Shown here: positions 1 through 7,556 of the stretch, in pieces
Position numbering within the stretch: the stretch's first letter is position 1
Layout: each line of letters begins with the position of its first letter
NCBI GenBank assembly: GCA_964644025.1
Contig: CAZXVW010000018.1
Span: 1 to 36,356, forward strand
Source: CAZXVW01 sp964644025
GTDB lineage: Bacteria > Acidobacteriota > Terriglobia > Bryobacterales > Bryobacteraceae
DNA: 36,356 nt
Direction: 5' to 3'
Notes under the pieces: model-generated
Seen by the model: the letters and a program-made list of their open reading frames with translations, nothing else
Databases searched by the model: none
Told to the model about the DNA's origin: nothing
Program-made: the position numbers and the translations under genes

Positions 1-1
1 G

Positions 2-397
2 TCCATTGACCGGGAGCGGAAGCGGATCCGGCTGGGCCTGAAACAACTCGAGCCGACCAGCGCCGACGAATGCATCGCCGATCACCAGCCGGGCGATGTT
101 GTCACCGGACGCTTCGTTAAGGTGGGCCGGAATACTGCCCGCGTGGAATTGGGCGACGGAGTGCTGGCAACGTGCCATCTGAGGAAGCAGAAGGCCGATC
201 CCCGGAAAAGCGAACCAGAGGTGACAAAGCCGGACCTGTCCACCCTTACGGCGATGCTCGAAGCCAGGTGGAAAGATGGCGGCTCGCAAGCTCAGTCCGG
301 TGGAGGGATGGCTTACAAAGCGGGACAGGTCCGGAGTTTCCGGATCCTGTCGCTGGACGCGCGACAAAAGAAGATCGAGATCGAGCCCGCCGATTAA
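2..397 (+). CDS. S1-domain RNA-binding protein (ribosomal protein S1-like), C-terminal part
   Basis: The reading frame is open from the window edge, so the start and most of the protein are outside. The visible 131 residues begin with the end of one S1 (OB-fold) repeat, IDRERKRIRLGLKQLEP, the typical closing strand of S1 domains. A second, degenerate S1-like unit follows: HQPGDVVTGRFVKVGRN at the front and the closing strand KKIEIEPAD at the very C-terminus. A spacer of about 40 residues lies inside it. S1 domains bind single-stranded RNA; in ribosomal protein S1 several copies help mRNA reach the 30S subunit. It may be RpsA or another multi-S1 protein; the visible part does not decide. It ends 77 bases before the ECF sigma gene and is probably not part of that operon. 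Confidence 0.8.
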   Translation, partial: SIDRERKRIRLGLKQLEPTSADECIADHQPGDVVTGRFVKVGRNTARVELGDGVLATCHLRKQKADPRKSEPEVTKPDLSTLTAMLEARWKDGGSQAQSGGGMAYKAGQVRSFRILSLDARQKKIEIEPAD

Positions 398-474
398 CGG
401 ACGCTGGCCGGTGACATCGGTGACGTTTCCGCTCTGCATCCGTCTAACAAATCTTGGACGGCGAGACAGGAGCA

Positions 475-1077
475 ATGTCGGCGGTCGCGGTTGCCTCGGC
501 CACGGCGGTGAATGAGGCACACCTGATCCGGGCGGCCCAGCGGGGCGATGAGGACGCCTTCGAAAAGCTGGTGCGGGCCCACGACGAAGGTGTCCTCCGC
601 CTGGCGATGAACCTGCTGCGCTCGCCCGAAGACGCCCGCGACGTTTACCAGGAAGCATTTCTCCGCGTTTTCCAGAACCTGCACAAGTTCCGCTTTGACT
701 GTAGCTTCCACACCTGGCTGTACCGGATCGTGACCAACCTCTGCCTCGACCAGCTCCGCAAACGAAAGGTGCGAAGAGAAGAGCCGGCGACGGTCGAGAC
801 CGGCCAAGGCGCCCGGGACCGGCTCGGCTCGGTAGCGGAACCGCACGCCGAGAGTGATCCGCAACGGCGGCTGTTCAGCGCCGAAATCGGGAACCGGATT
901 CACGCGGTTCTGGCCGAGCTGACCCCCCGGGAGCGGATGGTCTTCGAACTCCGCCACTACCAGGGAATGCGGCTGCGGGCCATCGGCGAGGCTCTCGGCA
1001 CCAGCGAGGAAGCCGCCAAGAACTGCCTGTTTCGGGCCACGCGGAAAATGCGCGTGGCGCTGGGAGATCTCGTATGA
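475..1077 (+). CDS. ECF (sigma-70 family, RpoE-like) RNA polymerase sigma factor
   Basis: About 200 residues, the usual size for an extracytoplasmic-function sigma factor. Region 2 is clear: the LVRAHDEGVLRLAMNLL helix, then DVYQEAFLRVFQNLHKF and the core- and -10-binding HTWLYRIVTNLCLDQLRKRK. A linker of about 40 residues follows. Region 4 holds ELTPRERMVFELRHYQGMRL and a helix-turn-helix around GEALGTSEEAAKNCLFRATR for the -35 element. The ATG at 475 is chosen because AGGAG lies just before it (468-472), although the spacing is only two bases; an in-frame TTG at 454 would add seven residues. The stop overlaps the start of the zinc-finger anti-sigma gene (ATGA), the standard sigma/anti-sigma arrangement. 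The sigma factor is therefore expected to be held inactive at the membrane by its neighbour and to control this operon among others. Confidence 0.93.
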   Translation: MSAVAVASATAVNEAHLIRAAQRGDEDAFEKLVRAHDEGVLRLAMNLLRSPEDARDVYQEAFLRVFQNLHKFRFDCSFHTWLYRIVTNLCLDQLRKRKVRREEPATVETGQGARDRLGSVAEPHAESDPQRRLFSAEIGNRIHAVLAELTPRERMVFELRHYQGMRLRAIGEALGTSEEAAKNCLFRATRKMRVALGDLV

Positions 1078-1997
1078 ACTGCGAATCGGTGAAAAAGAAG
1101 CTTTCGCTCTACCTTTACGGGGAACTTTCCTTCGAAGAGGAGGAGCAGTTCGCCGAGCACCTGGACGGCTGCGAGACCTGTCGCCAGGAATTGGAACACG
1201 AACGCCGCATCCACCGGGCGCTGGATGGAGCCGCCCTGGAACCACCAGCCGAACTGCTGGCGCGGTGCCGTGAAGAACTCGCCGGGGTGATCCGGCCTGC
1301 CCAGCGGCCGCAGGGCGCCTGGATCCGCTGGAGGAGACGCTTGCGAATGTTTGCCGCATCTCCCGGGTGGTTATCCCCGGCGTGGCTGCGGCCCGCCGGC
1401 GCGGTGCTGCTGGTGGCGATCGGTTTCTTTGGCGGCCGCTTCACGGCCATGGCCCCGTCGCCGCTTGTCTTCTCCCCGGCCGAACCGGTGGCGGCCCGGG
1501 TGCGTTACGTCGAACCCTCCGGACCGGGCCGCGTGAGGATCGTCGTCGACGAAACGCGGCAGCGAGTCCTGACCGGAAGGCTTGACGACCGACACGTGCA
1601 GGAACTGCTGCTCGCGGCGGTCCGCGAGCCCTCCGACCCCGGCGTGCGGGGCGAATCCGTGGACTTGCTGAAGATGCGGACCGAATCCCGTGAGGTCCGG
1701 GACGCCTTGCTCTACGCGGTGGAGAACGATCCGAATGACGGGGTGCGTCTGAAGGCGCTGGACGGGTTGCGGCCATATGCGCGCGATCCCAAGAGCCGGA
1801 AGGTGCTCTCCCGCGTCTTGCTGAACGACAGGAATCCGGGGGTGCGCGCGGCGGCGATCGACCTGCTGATTCAAAGCGATACCGACGACGTTGTCGAGAC
1901 CCTTCAGGAGCTGATGCAAACAGAAGACAACAACTACATCCGCCTGCGCGGTCAGAATGCCCTCCGGGCCATGAACGCCAGCGTGGAGAGCTTTTAG
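1074..1997 (+). CDS. Anti-sigma factor: zinc-finger (ZAS/zf-HC2) head, one membrane span, HEAT-repeat tail
   Basis: 307 residues. The N-terminus has the ZAS pattern of anti-sigma factors: C3, then H29-x3-C33-x2-C36 in AEHLDGCETC, inside a helical domain of about 50 residues that would clamp the cognate ECF sigma factor. A basic stretch (RWRRRLR, about 86-92) precedes one hydrophobic segment at about 106-122 (AGAVLLVAIGFFGG). From about residue 175 to the end come tandem helical pairs of HEAT type, with recurring DPGVRGESVDLL, NDGVRLKALDGL, NPGVRAAAIDLL and NNYIRLRGQNAL units. By topology the HEAT part should face the periplasm. A HEAT solenoid is not the usual sensor domain of anti-sigma factors; it could bind a peptide or protein that signals envelope stress, but that is inference. 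The start overlaps the sigma gene stop by four bases. Confidence 0.88.
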   Translation: MNCESVKKKLSLYLYGELSFEEEEQFAEHLDGCETCRQELEHERRIHRALDGAALEPPAELLARCREELAGVIRPAQRPQGAWIRWRRRLRMFAASPGWLSPAWLRPAGAVLLVAIGFFGGRFTAMAPSPLVFSPAEPVAARVRYVEPSGPGRVRIVVDETRQRVLTGRLDDRHVQELLLAAVREPSDPGVRGESVDLLKMRTESREVRDALLYAVENDPNDGVRLKALDGLRPYARDPKSRKVLSRVLLNDRNPGVRAAAIDLLIQSDTDDVVETLQELMQTEDNNYIRLRGQNALRAMNASVESF

Positions 1998-2009
1998 GGA
2001 TCCGGTGTA

Positions 2010-3188
2010 ATGAGGTGGAAATTGCCATGCCTTGCCGGGGCGGTGCTCGGAGCCGCGTTTGCCCAGACCGGCCCGTCGTCCATCACCCGGGAAGGCTCCT
2101 GCTGGGTCCAGACAATCAGGGACTCGGTGGCAGTGGGCAACGCCCGGCTGCTCCACGTTACCGGTTTGGGAAACATCACGGTGGAGGGCGTGGATTCCGA
2201 GGTAATTGCCTATTCGCTGCGGAGACGCGTCCGGAGGCGCAGCCGGCCCGAGGCGGCTCGCCTGCTGGAGCGAGTTCGGGTGGTGGTGCGAAGGCAGGAC
2301 GGGACGTTCCACGTCGACCTGGAGTCCCCGCCGGAGTGCGGCGCAATGCCGGCGCTGTCGTTGACCGTCCCCCGGTACCTTGCGAAAACCTGGGTACAGA
2401 CAGGTGGCGGTGACATCGAAGTGCGCGGGCTGCAACGCGGGGTGGTCGTCGAATCAGGGGGTGGACGCATCACCGCCGATCAGATCAGCGGCACGCTGAC
2501 GGCCAGGACCAGCGGCGGTGACATTCGTATTGGCCGCGTGCAGGGGACCATCCGCTGCATTTCCGGAGCGGGCGAAATTCAAGTGGAGCGCGCCGGCGGA
2601 GAATCGTGGATCGAGACCGTGGGAGGTGATATCCGGGTCGGCGTCGCCGAGGCTCCGGTTCACGCTTCCACCGGAGGAGGAAACATCTACGTGCGCCGCG
2701 CCGCCTCCCTGGTTTCGGCACGCACGGCCGGCGGCCTGATCGAAGTGAGCGAGGCGGCCGGCGAGGTGATCGCCGAAACGGCCAGTGGGTCGATTCAGAT
2801 CAGTTCGGCCCGGGGAGTAACGTGTACCTCCGCCGGGGGCGCTATCCGCTTGTACGGCGTTTCCGGCGCATTGCGCGCCTCGACGGCGGCCGGCAACATC
2901 CTGGCGGAATTTCCGGACGGGGCAGAATTGAAAGATTCCTTCCTGGATACCCGGCGTGGTGACATTACGGTGGTGATTCCGTCCAACATTGCGATGACCG
3001 TGACAGCCGAAAACTTCTCCGCCGGCCGGAACGGCCGCATCATCTCGGATTTTCCCGAATTGCGGATTCATCCCGGCCGAAGGTCCCGTTATGAACCGGT
3101 GCGCGCCGAGGGCGCCATCAACGGAGGAGGACCGGTGTTGAGAATATCAGCCGCCGGCGGCACGATTTATCTCCGCCGCCGGCAATGA
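2010..3188 (+). CDS. Exported DUF4097-family beta-repeat protein
   Basis: 392 residues. It starts with a short cleavable-looking signal peptide (RWKLPCLAGAVLGAAFAQ). From about residue 130 the sequence is a run of short repeats of about 18-20 residues, each with a Gly-Gly turn and an alternating hydrophobic strand: VQTGGGDIEVRGL, ESGGGRITADQISG, RTSGGDIRIGRVQG, STGGGNIYVRRA, RTAGGLIEVSEA, ETASGSIQISSA. This is the pattern of DUF4097/DUF4098 adhesin-like proteins, predicted to form a beta-solenoid. The biochemical role of the family is not established. It lies 12 bases after the anti-sigma gene and 19 bases before the PDZ gene, so it is very likely part of the ECF operon and an envelope protein made under that sigma factor. 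Confidence 0.8.
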   Translation: MRWKLPCLAGAVLGAAFAQTGPSSITREGSCWVQTIRDSVAVGNARLLHVTGLGNITVEGVDSEVIAYSLRRRVRRRSRPEAARLLERVRVVVRRQDGTFHVDLESPPECGAMPALSLTVPRYLAKTWVQTGGGDIEVRGLQRGVVVESGGGRITADQISGTLTARTSGGDIRIGRVQGTIRCISGAGEIQVERAGGESWIETVGGDIRVGVAEAPVHASTGGGNIYVRRAASLVSARTAGGLIEVSEAAGEVIAETASGSIQISSARGVTCTSAGGAIRLYGVSGALRASTAAGNILAEFPDGAELKDSFLDTRRGDITVVIPSNIAMTVTAENFSAGRNGRIISDFPELRIHPGRRSRYEPVRAEGAINGGGPVLRISAAGGTIYLRRRQ

Positions 3189-3207
3189 ATCCAATGAGGA
3201 GTTGGGA

Positions 3208-4122
3208 ATGATCCGACAGAGCATATCGATGCGTTGCGGCGGGAAGCTTGCCGGGCTACTCGCCGCGGTTGTCTGCGCCGTGCCGGCGCTGGGTATTGCC
3301 CTTCCGGGTCCTGGGGCCCAGGGAGAGCCAAAGCCCGTCAGACGCGAAGTGATTATCGAGAGGGCGATTGGCTCCGGCGGAAGCAGGAGCTTTCTGGGCG
3401 TCAATGTGCGCGAGATCGACGCTGAGCGGGCGAAGGAAAAAAGGCTGCCGGAAGAGCGGGGAGTGGAGATTACCTCGGTGGTGCCGGGCAGTGCCGCGGA
3501 GAAGGCCGGCCTCAAGAAGGGAGACGTCGTCCTCGACTACCAGGGCCAGCGCGTGGAGGGCGTCGAGCAATTCGTCCGCCTGGTTCGGGAAACACCCGTT
3601 GGGCGCCATGTGACGTTGAAGATCATCCGGGACGGGGCCGAGCAGACCCTGACCGTAACGATGGGGACCCGAAAGCAAATGGCAATACATGGCAAAGGAA
3701 AGGACGGCTATATCAGGATTCCGGATATTCGCATCCCGGAAATTCGGATCCCCGACATGCCCCACATCGCCACGACGTGGCGCAACACCAGGCTTGGCGT
3801 GGTGGCCGAATCCCTGCAAGGGCAACTGGCCGACTACTTCGGCGTCAAGGAAGGCGTGCTGGTTCGCTCGGTGCTCGACGATTCTCCCGCGGCTAAGGCC
3901 GGTCTCCGGGCCGGAGACGTGATCGTACGGGTGGGAGATGCCGACGTGGCCTCGCCGCGGGAGATCACCAGCGCCATTCGCGAGAGCAAGTCGGACACCT
4001 TACCGGTAACCGTCATGAGGGACAAGCGCCGATTGACACTCCAGGTGACGCTCGGCGGCGGTGCGGGCAATGAGAGGCGGCTCGAGCGGCGGGTGCGTTA
4101 CACCCCCGGCGCCCGGCTTTGA
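3208..4122 (+). CDS. Exported protein with two PDZ domains (HtrA-like, no protease domain)
   Basis: 304 residues from the ATG at 3208. That start is chosen over the TTG at 3202 because AGGAG at 3197-3201 sits six bases upstream. A signal peptide is visible at about 8-30 (GLLAAVVCAVPALGIA). PDZ 1 spans about 55-150, with the SFLGVNV entry and SAAEKAGLKKGDVVLDYQG. PDZ 2 spans about 190-285, with RLGVVAE and SPAAKAGLRAGDVIVRVGD. Between them is a short imperfect repeat, IRIPDIRIPEIRIPDMP. There is no trypsin-like His-Asp-Ser domain, so this is not a DegP/HtrA protease; it probably binds C-termini of misfolded or outer-membrane proteins in the periplasm. As last gene of the ECF operon it fits an envelope quality-control role (inference). 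Confidence 0.85.
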   Translation: MIRQSISMRCGGKLAGLLAAVVCAVPALGIALPGPGAQGEPKPVRREVIIERAIGSGGSRSFLGVNVREIDAERAKEKRLPEERGVEITSVVPGSAAEKAGLKKGDVVLDYQGQRVEGVEQFVRLVRETPVGRHVTLKIIRDGAEQTLTVTMGTRKQMAIHGKGKDGYIRIPDIRIPEIRIPDMPHIATTWRNTRLGVVAESLQGQLADYFGVKEGVLVRSVLDDSPAAKAGLRAGDVIVRVGDADVASPREITSAIRESKSDTLPVTVMRDKRRLTLQVTLGGGAGNERRLERRVRYTPGARL

Positions 4123-4123
4123 C

Positions 4124-4513
4124 TCAGGCGGGCCGGGACAGTTGGTGGACCTTGAGCAGCAGGTCTACCTCTCCCTGAGGAAGCCCGAGGGCCGCCGCGA
4201 TCTGTTCGGGGGTCTCGCCGCGCCGGTGCATCCGGAGGACCTGGCTTCGCCGCGTCGTGTTCATGCCCGGCCGGGGAGGCGAGAGCTGGGGTAGCTCGCC
4301 GGTCTTGCGCTCAATCTCCGCCAGGGCGAGTTTCATCGCGTTCAGTTCAGCACCAAGTTGCTCGATCGAGCTTGTCAGCGCCTGTTGCCGTTCCCGGCTA
4401 CGGCGACCCATGCGGTGGAGGTCCTGTTTCAGGGTGATGAACAGGAAAGTGCAGAGGATGAGCCCGGCTGCCAGCAGGCCGTATTCGGCGATCGCCTGGA
4501 TAACCATGTTCAC
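4124..4513 (-). CDS. SwrB/YlxL-like membrane protein with coiled coil and C-terminal HTH-like motif (DUF6115-like)
   Basis: 129 residues. One N-terminal membrane span (AEYGLLAAGLILCTFLFITL, about 8-28) is followed by a charged helical region (about 30-75, likely coiled coil). The C-terminal motif is RMHRRGETPEQIAAALGLPQGEVDLLLKVHQ. This layout, and the C-terminal IAxxLGxxxGEVxLLLK signature, match SwrB of Bacillus, which follows sigD at the end of the fla/che operon and promotes activation of flagellar export. Here it is also last in the flagellar operon, two genes after the sigma-28 gene, which strongly supports the match. A GTG start at 4513 is preferred (AAGGA eight bases upstream); an ATG at 4507 is also possible. 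The 3' end almost touches the convergent PDZ gene. The functional call rests on architecture and synteny, not on strong sequence identity. Confidence 0.6.
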   Translation of the reverse strand: MNMVIQAIAEYGLLAAGLILCTFLFITLKQDLHRMGRRSRERQQALTSSIEQLGAELNAMKLALAEIERKTGELPQLSPPRPGMNTTRRSQVLRMHRRGETPEQIAAALGLPQGEVDLLLKVHQLSRPA

Positions 4514-4528
4514 GAGTTCCGTCCTTAC

Positions 4529-5395
4529 CTAGTTCAGGGTGCGCAACCGCTCCTGGCGGCTGATGATCTGGGTGACCCTGACGCCGTAATTCCCGTCCAC
4601 GACCACCACGTCGCCGCGAGCAATCACGCAGTTGTTCACGATCACTTCCACGGGATCCGACACCGAGCGGTTCAGTTCCACGATTGAACCCGACGACAGT
4701 TTGAGCACGTCCCTGAGCGGTAGATGGGCGCGGCCGAACGAGACACTGACCGGCAACTCGACGTCGAGGAGCAGTTCAACCGTTTGTGACCCCGATGCGG
4801 CCGTCGATGGCGCGGCTGAGGAGTGCAGCGGGCCCTTCGTTTGTTCCGCCGGTATCTCCACCCGTGGCTGCCCGGCCGGCTCGGCCGGCATCAGCGCCGC
4901 GCGGAGTTCGGGACTGAAGACAATATACAGCGGCAACGGTTCCTGGCCAGGATAGGCAACGTTCACCAGCGTCAGGGGGGCCTCTGGTGGAGTGCTAAGC
5001 TGCTCCTTCTCCGTGCAGGTGACTTCCTTGTTCGCCTGCCCCCCGATGCTCTGCGCCAGACCCGCCAGGGCCTGCTGCAAGAGTTCCTCGTAGGTGGCCT
5101 GGAAATCCTCCTTGGCGCCGTCTTCGACCCCGGCCGCCTGCAGGGATCGCTTCCCGAGAGCCATCCAGGTCGCCTCCGGCGCCCCGACCAAGACGAAAGC
5201 GTTGTCGGCCAGATCGAGGGTCTGCTTCCACCAGATGGCTTCCCCGCCGCCGGATGGCTCGCCCGCGCCGGCATCGGCTTGCACCTGGGGCCGCTCTCCG
5301 GACATCGCCTCGAGCACCTCCGTGAGACGAGTAGTCCAGGCTTGGATCAGCCAGCGCTCAGCTTCGGTCGGCTTGTCCTGGTTTTCCTCAGTCAT
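4529..5395 (-). CDS. FliN/FliY-type flagellar motor switch protein (SpoA domain at C-terminus)
   Basis: 288 residues. The C-terminal 80 residues are a SpoA (FliN/FliM C-terminal) domain: VELLLDVELPVSVSFGRA, LPLRDVLKLSSGSIVELNR, VEVIVNNCVIARGDVVVVDG and YGVRVTQIISRQERL. Most core positions match the short FliN at 13007-13252. The N-terminal 200 residues are poorly conserved: about 20-120 is helical, with FQATYEELLQQALAGLAQ faintly like the CheC/FliY/FliM middle fold, then comes a Pro/Ala/Thr-rich linker. FliY proteins join a CheC-like phosphatase part to a SpoA part, but I cannot show the phosphatase motif here. It probably sits in the switch/C-ring. It is cotranscribed with fliA upstream (77-base gap) and the SwrB-like gene downstream. 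Confidence 0.8.
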   Translation of the reverse strand: MTEENQDKPTEAERWLIQAWTTRLTEVLEAMSGERPQVQADAGAGEPSGGGEAIWWKQTLDLADNAFVLVGAPEATWMALGKRSLQAAGVEDGAKEDFQATYEELLQQALAGLAQSIGGQANKEVTCTEKEQLSTPPEAPLTLVNVAYPGQEPLPLYIVFSPELRAALMPAEPAGQPRVEIPAEQTKGPLHSSAAPSTAASGSQTVELLLDVELPVSVSFGRAHLPLRDVLKLSSGSIVELNRSVSDPVEVIVNNCVIARGDVVVVDGNYGVRVTQIISRQERLRTLN

Positions 5396-5472
5396 GACAC
5401 TTTGTGTCCGCCGCGCCGGCGGCCGCCGTGGACAGCGTCACCGCCGGGTCTTCGCTCGCGGACTTCAACACC

Positions 5473-6222
5473 TCACCTGCCTCGTTGGTTCGGCCAGCGC
5501 TTTTGGATGTAACTCCGCAGCCGCAGAATTGCTTGTGACTTCAACTGGGACACCCTGGATTCGTGGAGTTTCACCACTTTGGAAACTTCCCGCAGCGTCA
5601 GCTCCTCGTGGTAATAGAGGCTGAGGATTGTCCTTTCGATATAGGGCATCTTTTCGATAGCCTCCGCCAGCAGCCGCTCCAGCTCGGCCCGCTCCAGCAG
5701 CCGGGACGGCCAGTTTTCTTCAGTGTCGGAGAGGTACTGGAGCAGGTCGCGGCCATCCTCTTCTGAACGCACCGCCTCCAGGCTCCCCAGGTTTACTCCG
5801 CGAATGTCGACCAGCCAGGAATGATATTCATCAATCGAGATATTGAGTTCGGCGGCGATTTCCTCCTCGGTCGGCATTCGCTGCACCCGTTGCTCGACGG
5901 CGGCGATCGCCGCCTCGATCTTCTTGGCTTTCTTACGTTGCTGGCGCGGCGCCCAGTCCAGGCCCCGCAAGCTGTCCAGGATCGCTCCACGGATCTTGTA
6001 CTCGGCATATGTCTTCAGCTTGACCTTGTGGCTGGCGTCGAAGTTGTCGATGGCCGAGATCAATCCGACGATCCCCGTTGAAATCAGGTCCTCCAGGCTG
6101 ACGCTCTCCGGCAGCCGCTCGTGAATCCGGCGGGCGATGAGCCGCACTTGTGGCAGATGCTCCAGGATCAGGCGCTCCCGTTCCGCGGCTTCAATCTCAG
6201 CGCTGACCTGGTACGGATGCAT
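5473..6222 (-). CDS. fliA: Flagellar sigma-28 factor FliA/SigD
   Basis: 249 residues, the normal length for FliA/WhiG sigma factors. Region 2 contains LEDLISTGIVGLISAIDNFD and KLKTYAEYKIRGAILDSLRGLDW. The latter, with the GAILDSLR-DW core, is diagnostic of sigma-28. Region 3 includes RMPTEEEIAAELNIS, and region 4 ends with YHEELTLREVSKVVKLHESRVSQLKSQA, the helix-turn-helix that reads the -35 element. It would direct late flagellar genes such as flagellin, motor and chemotaxis genes, none of which is in this window. A FlgM-like antagonist is encoded at 21808-22086. The gene lies 42 bases after flhF, as in Bacillus-type operons, but without flhG and che genes in between. Confidence 0.95.
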   Translation of the reverse strand: MHPYQVSAEIEAAERERLILEHLPQVRLIARRIHERLPESVSLEDLISTGIVGLISAIDNFDASHKVKLKTYAEYKIRGAILDSLRGLDWAPRQQRKKAKKIEAAIAAVEQRVQRMPTEEEIAAELNISIDEYHSWLVDIRGVNLGSLEAVRSEEDGRDLLQYLSDTEENWPSRLLERAELERLLAEAIEKMPYIERTILSLYYHEELTLREVSKVVKLHESRVSQLKSQAILRLRSYIQKRWPNQRGR

Positions 6223-6264
6223 ACTCGGCTAATGTCCCATGCAAAAGGTGGCCGAGACGGCCAC

Positions 6265-7515
6265 TCACGCGGCTACGGCCTGTCCGGCCGTGGATTGTTC
6301 CCAAAGCGGGTCCAAAACCGGATCCGCACGATCGGCGTCCGCTGCGGATTCGGCCTCGCCGGTCCCCCGGCCCAGGACAAGGGCGAGAATCTCCTCCCTG
6401 GTCGCCTCCCGGATATCCTCGGGAATCCGCTGGCCGTCGGCGAGGAAGGAGACCGGCTTCTCGGTGCGGATCGCCTCGTTTAATATCGAGCCCGGAGAAC
6501 TCGTCTCATCGAGTTTCGTGAACAGCAGTTTTGCCGGCCCAAATCGTTCGTATCGGTCCACCGCACGTTTTAGATCGGCAGTTTTCATCGACGCCGTTAG
6601 GGTCAAATGCACGTCGATTTCCGGGCGGGATCGCAAAAAAGCCGCCACCTCGTCGGCCACCTCCATGTCGCGCTCGCTGTGGCCGGGCGTGTCAATCAGA
6701 ACCAGGTCCTTCTGGCGGTGCTCCTCCAGAGCCTGGGCGAGCGCGCCGGGCGTCTCCAGCGCCTGAAAGCCGACGCCGAGAATCGCGGCGAACGAACGCA
6801 GTTGCTCGGCGGCGCCCACCCGGTACATGTCCATGGAGAGCAACTGCGCGGGCCGCCTGGTCTTCAGCCCGTAGGCGGCGGCGATCTTCACCAGGGCGCT
6901 CGTCTTGCCAGCGCCCGGCGGCCCAACCAGAGCGATAACCCGGGCGCCTCCCTGTTGCCTTCCGACCCGCCCGTCCACGGAGAATTTCGTGGCGAGCTCC
7001 GCACGAAACAGGCGGGCAAGGCCGCCGGTGCCGTCCGGGGCTCTGACGGCCTGTTCGAATTCGGGCCGGCTGCGCAACTGTGAAACCATCTCCTCGAGCA
7101 GTTCCGGCGCCAGGCCCGCCGCCAGCAGCGTGTCGATAAGCGCGGCCAGCGGTCCAGCGACTGAGCCGGCCCCCCACGCCCTGGCCTGCGATCTGGCCAA
7201 CGACGCTGCGACGCGTTCCACCTGCCGCCGCAGCGCCGTGATTTCTTCCAACAGCAACCGCGTGCCATTGTCGCCAGCAGACTCCGGCGCCTTTTCCGCC
7301 GGCCCTGGAACAGGCGCCGCGCTGGCGCTCTGCCCGGCCCCGGCGGCCGCCTGCTCGACCGCCGGCTGCGCGAAAACCACCTCGTAGGCCCCGAGGTAGC
7401 GCGCCTCCGGGGGAGCTTCCCGCGAATAAACCAGCATGGCCTCCGGACCGAGTTCTTTGCTCGCCTGATTCACGGCCGCTTCCACGCTATCCGCAAAATA
7501 TGATTTCAGTTTCAT
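6265..7515 (-). CDS. flhF: Flagellar biosynthesis SRP-type GTPase FlhF
   Basis: 416 residues. The opening MKLKSYFADSVEAAVNQASK and GPEAMLVYSRE are the hallmark of the FlhF B domain. An Ala/Pro-rich linker (about 50-85) and the N domain (about 85-185) precede the GTPase domain. Visible motifs are the P-loop GPPGAGKT (198-205), DMYRVGAAEQLR (229-240), the G3-type LIDTPGH (273-279) and the G4 TKLD (333-336). FlhF recruits early flagellar parts to the assembly site, often a pole. Its usual partner, the MinD-like ATPase FlhG/YlxH, does not follow; fliA does, so flhG is missing here or lies elsewhere. The P-loop reads GPPGAGKT rather than the more common GPTGVGKT, a change that keeps the nucleotide-binding residues. 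Confidence 0.93.
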   Translation of the reverse strand: MKLKSYFADSVEAAVNQASKELGPEAMLVYSREAPPEARYLGAYEVVFAQPAVEQAAAGAGQSASAAPVPGPAEKAPESAGDNGTRLLLEEITALRRQVERVAASLARSQARAWGAGSVAGPLAALIDTLLAAGLAPELLEEMVSQLRSRPEFEQAVRAPDGTGGLARLFRAELATKFSVDGRVGRQQGGARVIALVGPPGAGKTSALVKIAAAYGLKTRRPAQLLSMDMYRVGAAEQLRSFAAILGVGFQALETPGALAQALEEHRQKDLVLIDTPGHSERDMEVADEVAAFLRSRPEIDVHLTLTASMKTADLKRAVDRYERFGPAKLLFTKLDETSSPGSILNEAIRTEKPVSFLADGQRIPEDIREATREEILALVLGRGTGEAESAADADRADPVLDPLWEQSTAGQAVAA

Positions 7516-7556
7516 CGCTGCTCACTCCCTGTTCAAAATTGCCGCCGGCCGGAGCA

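Noticed and set aside
3208..4122. HtrA/DegP serine protease
   Set aside because: Only PDZ domains are present; the trypsin-like catalytic domain is absent.
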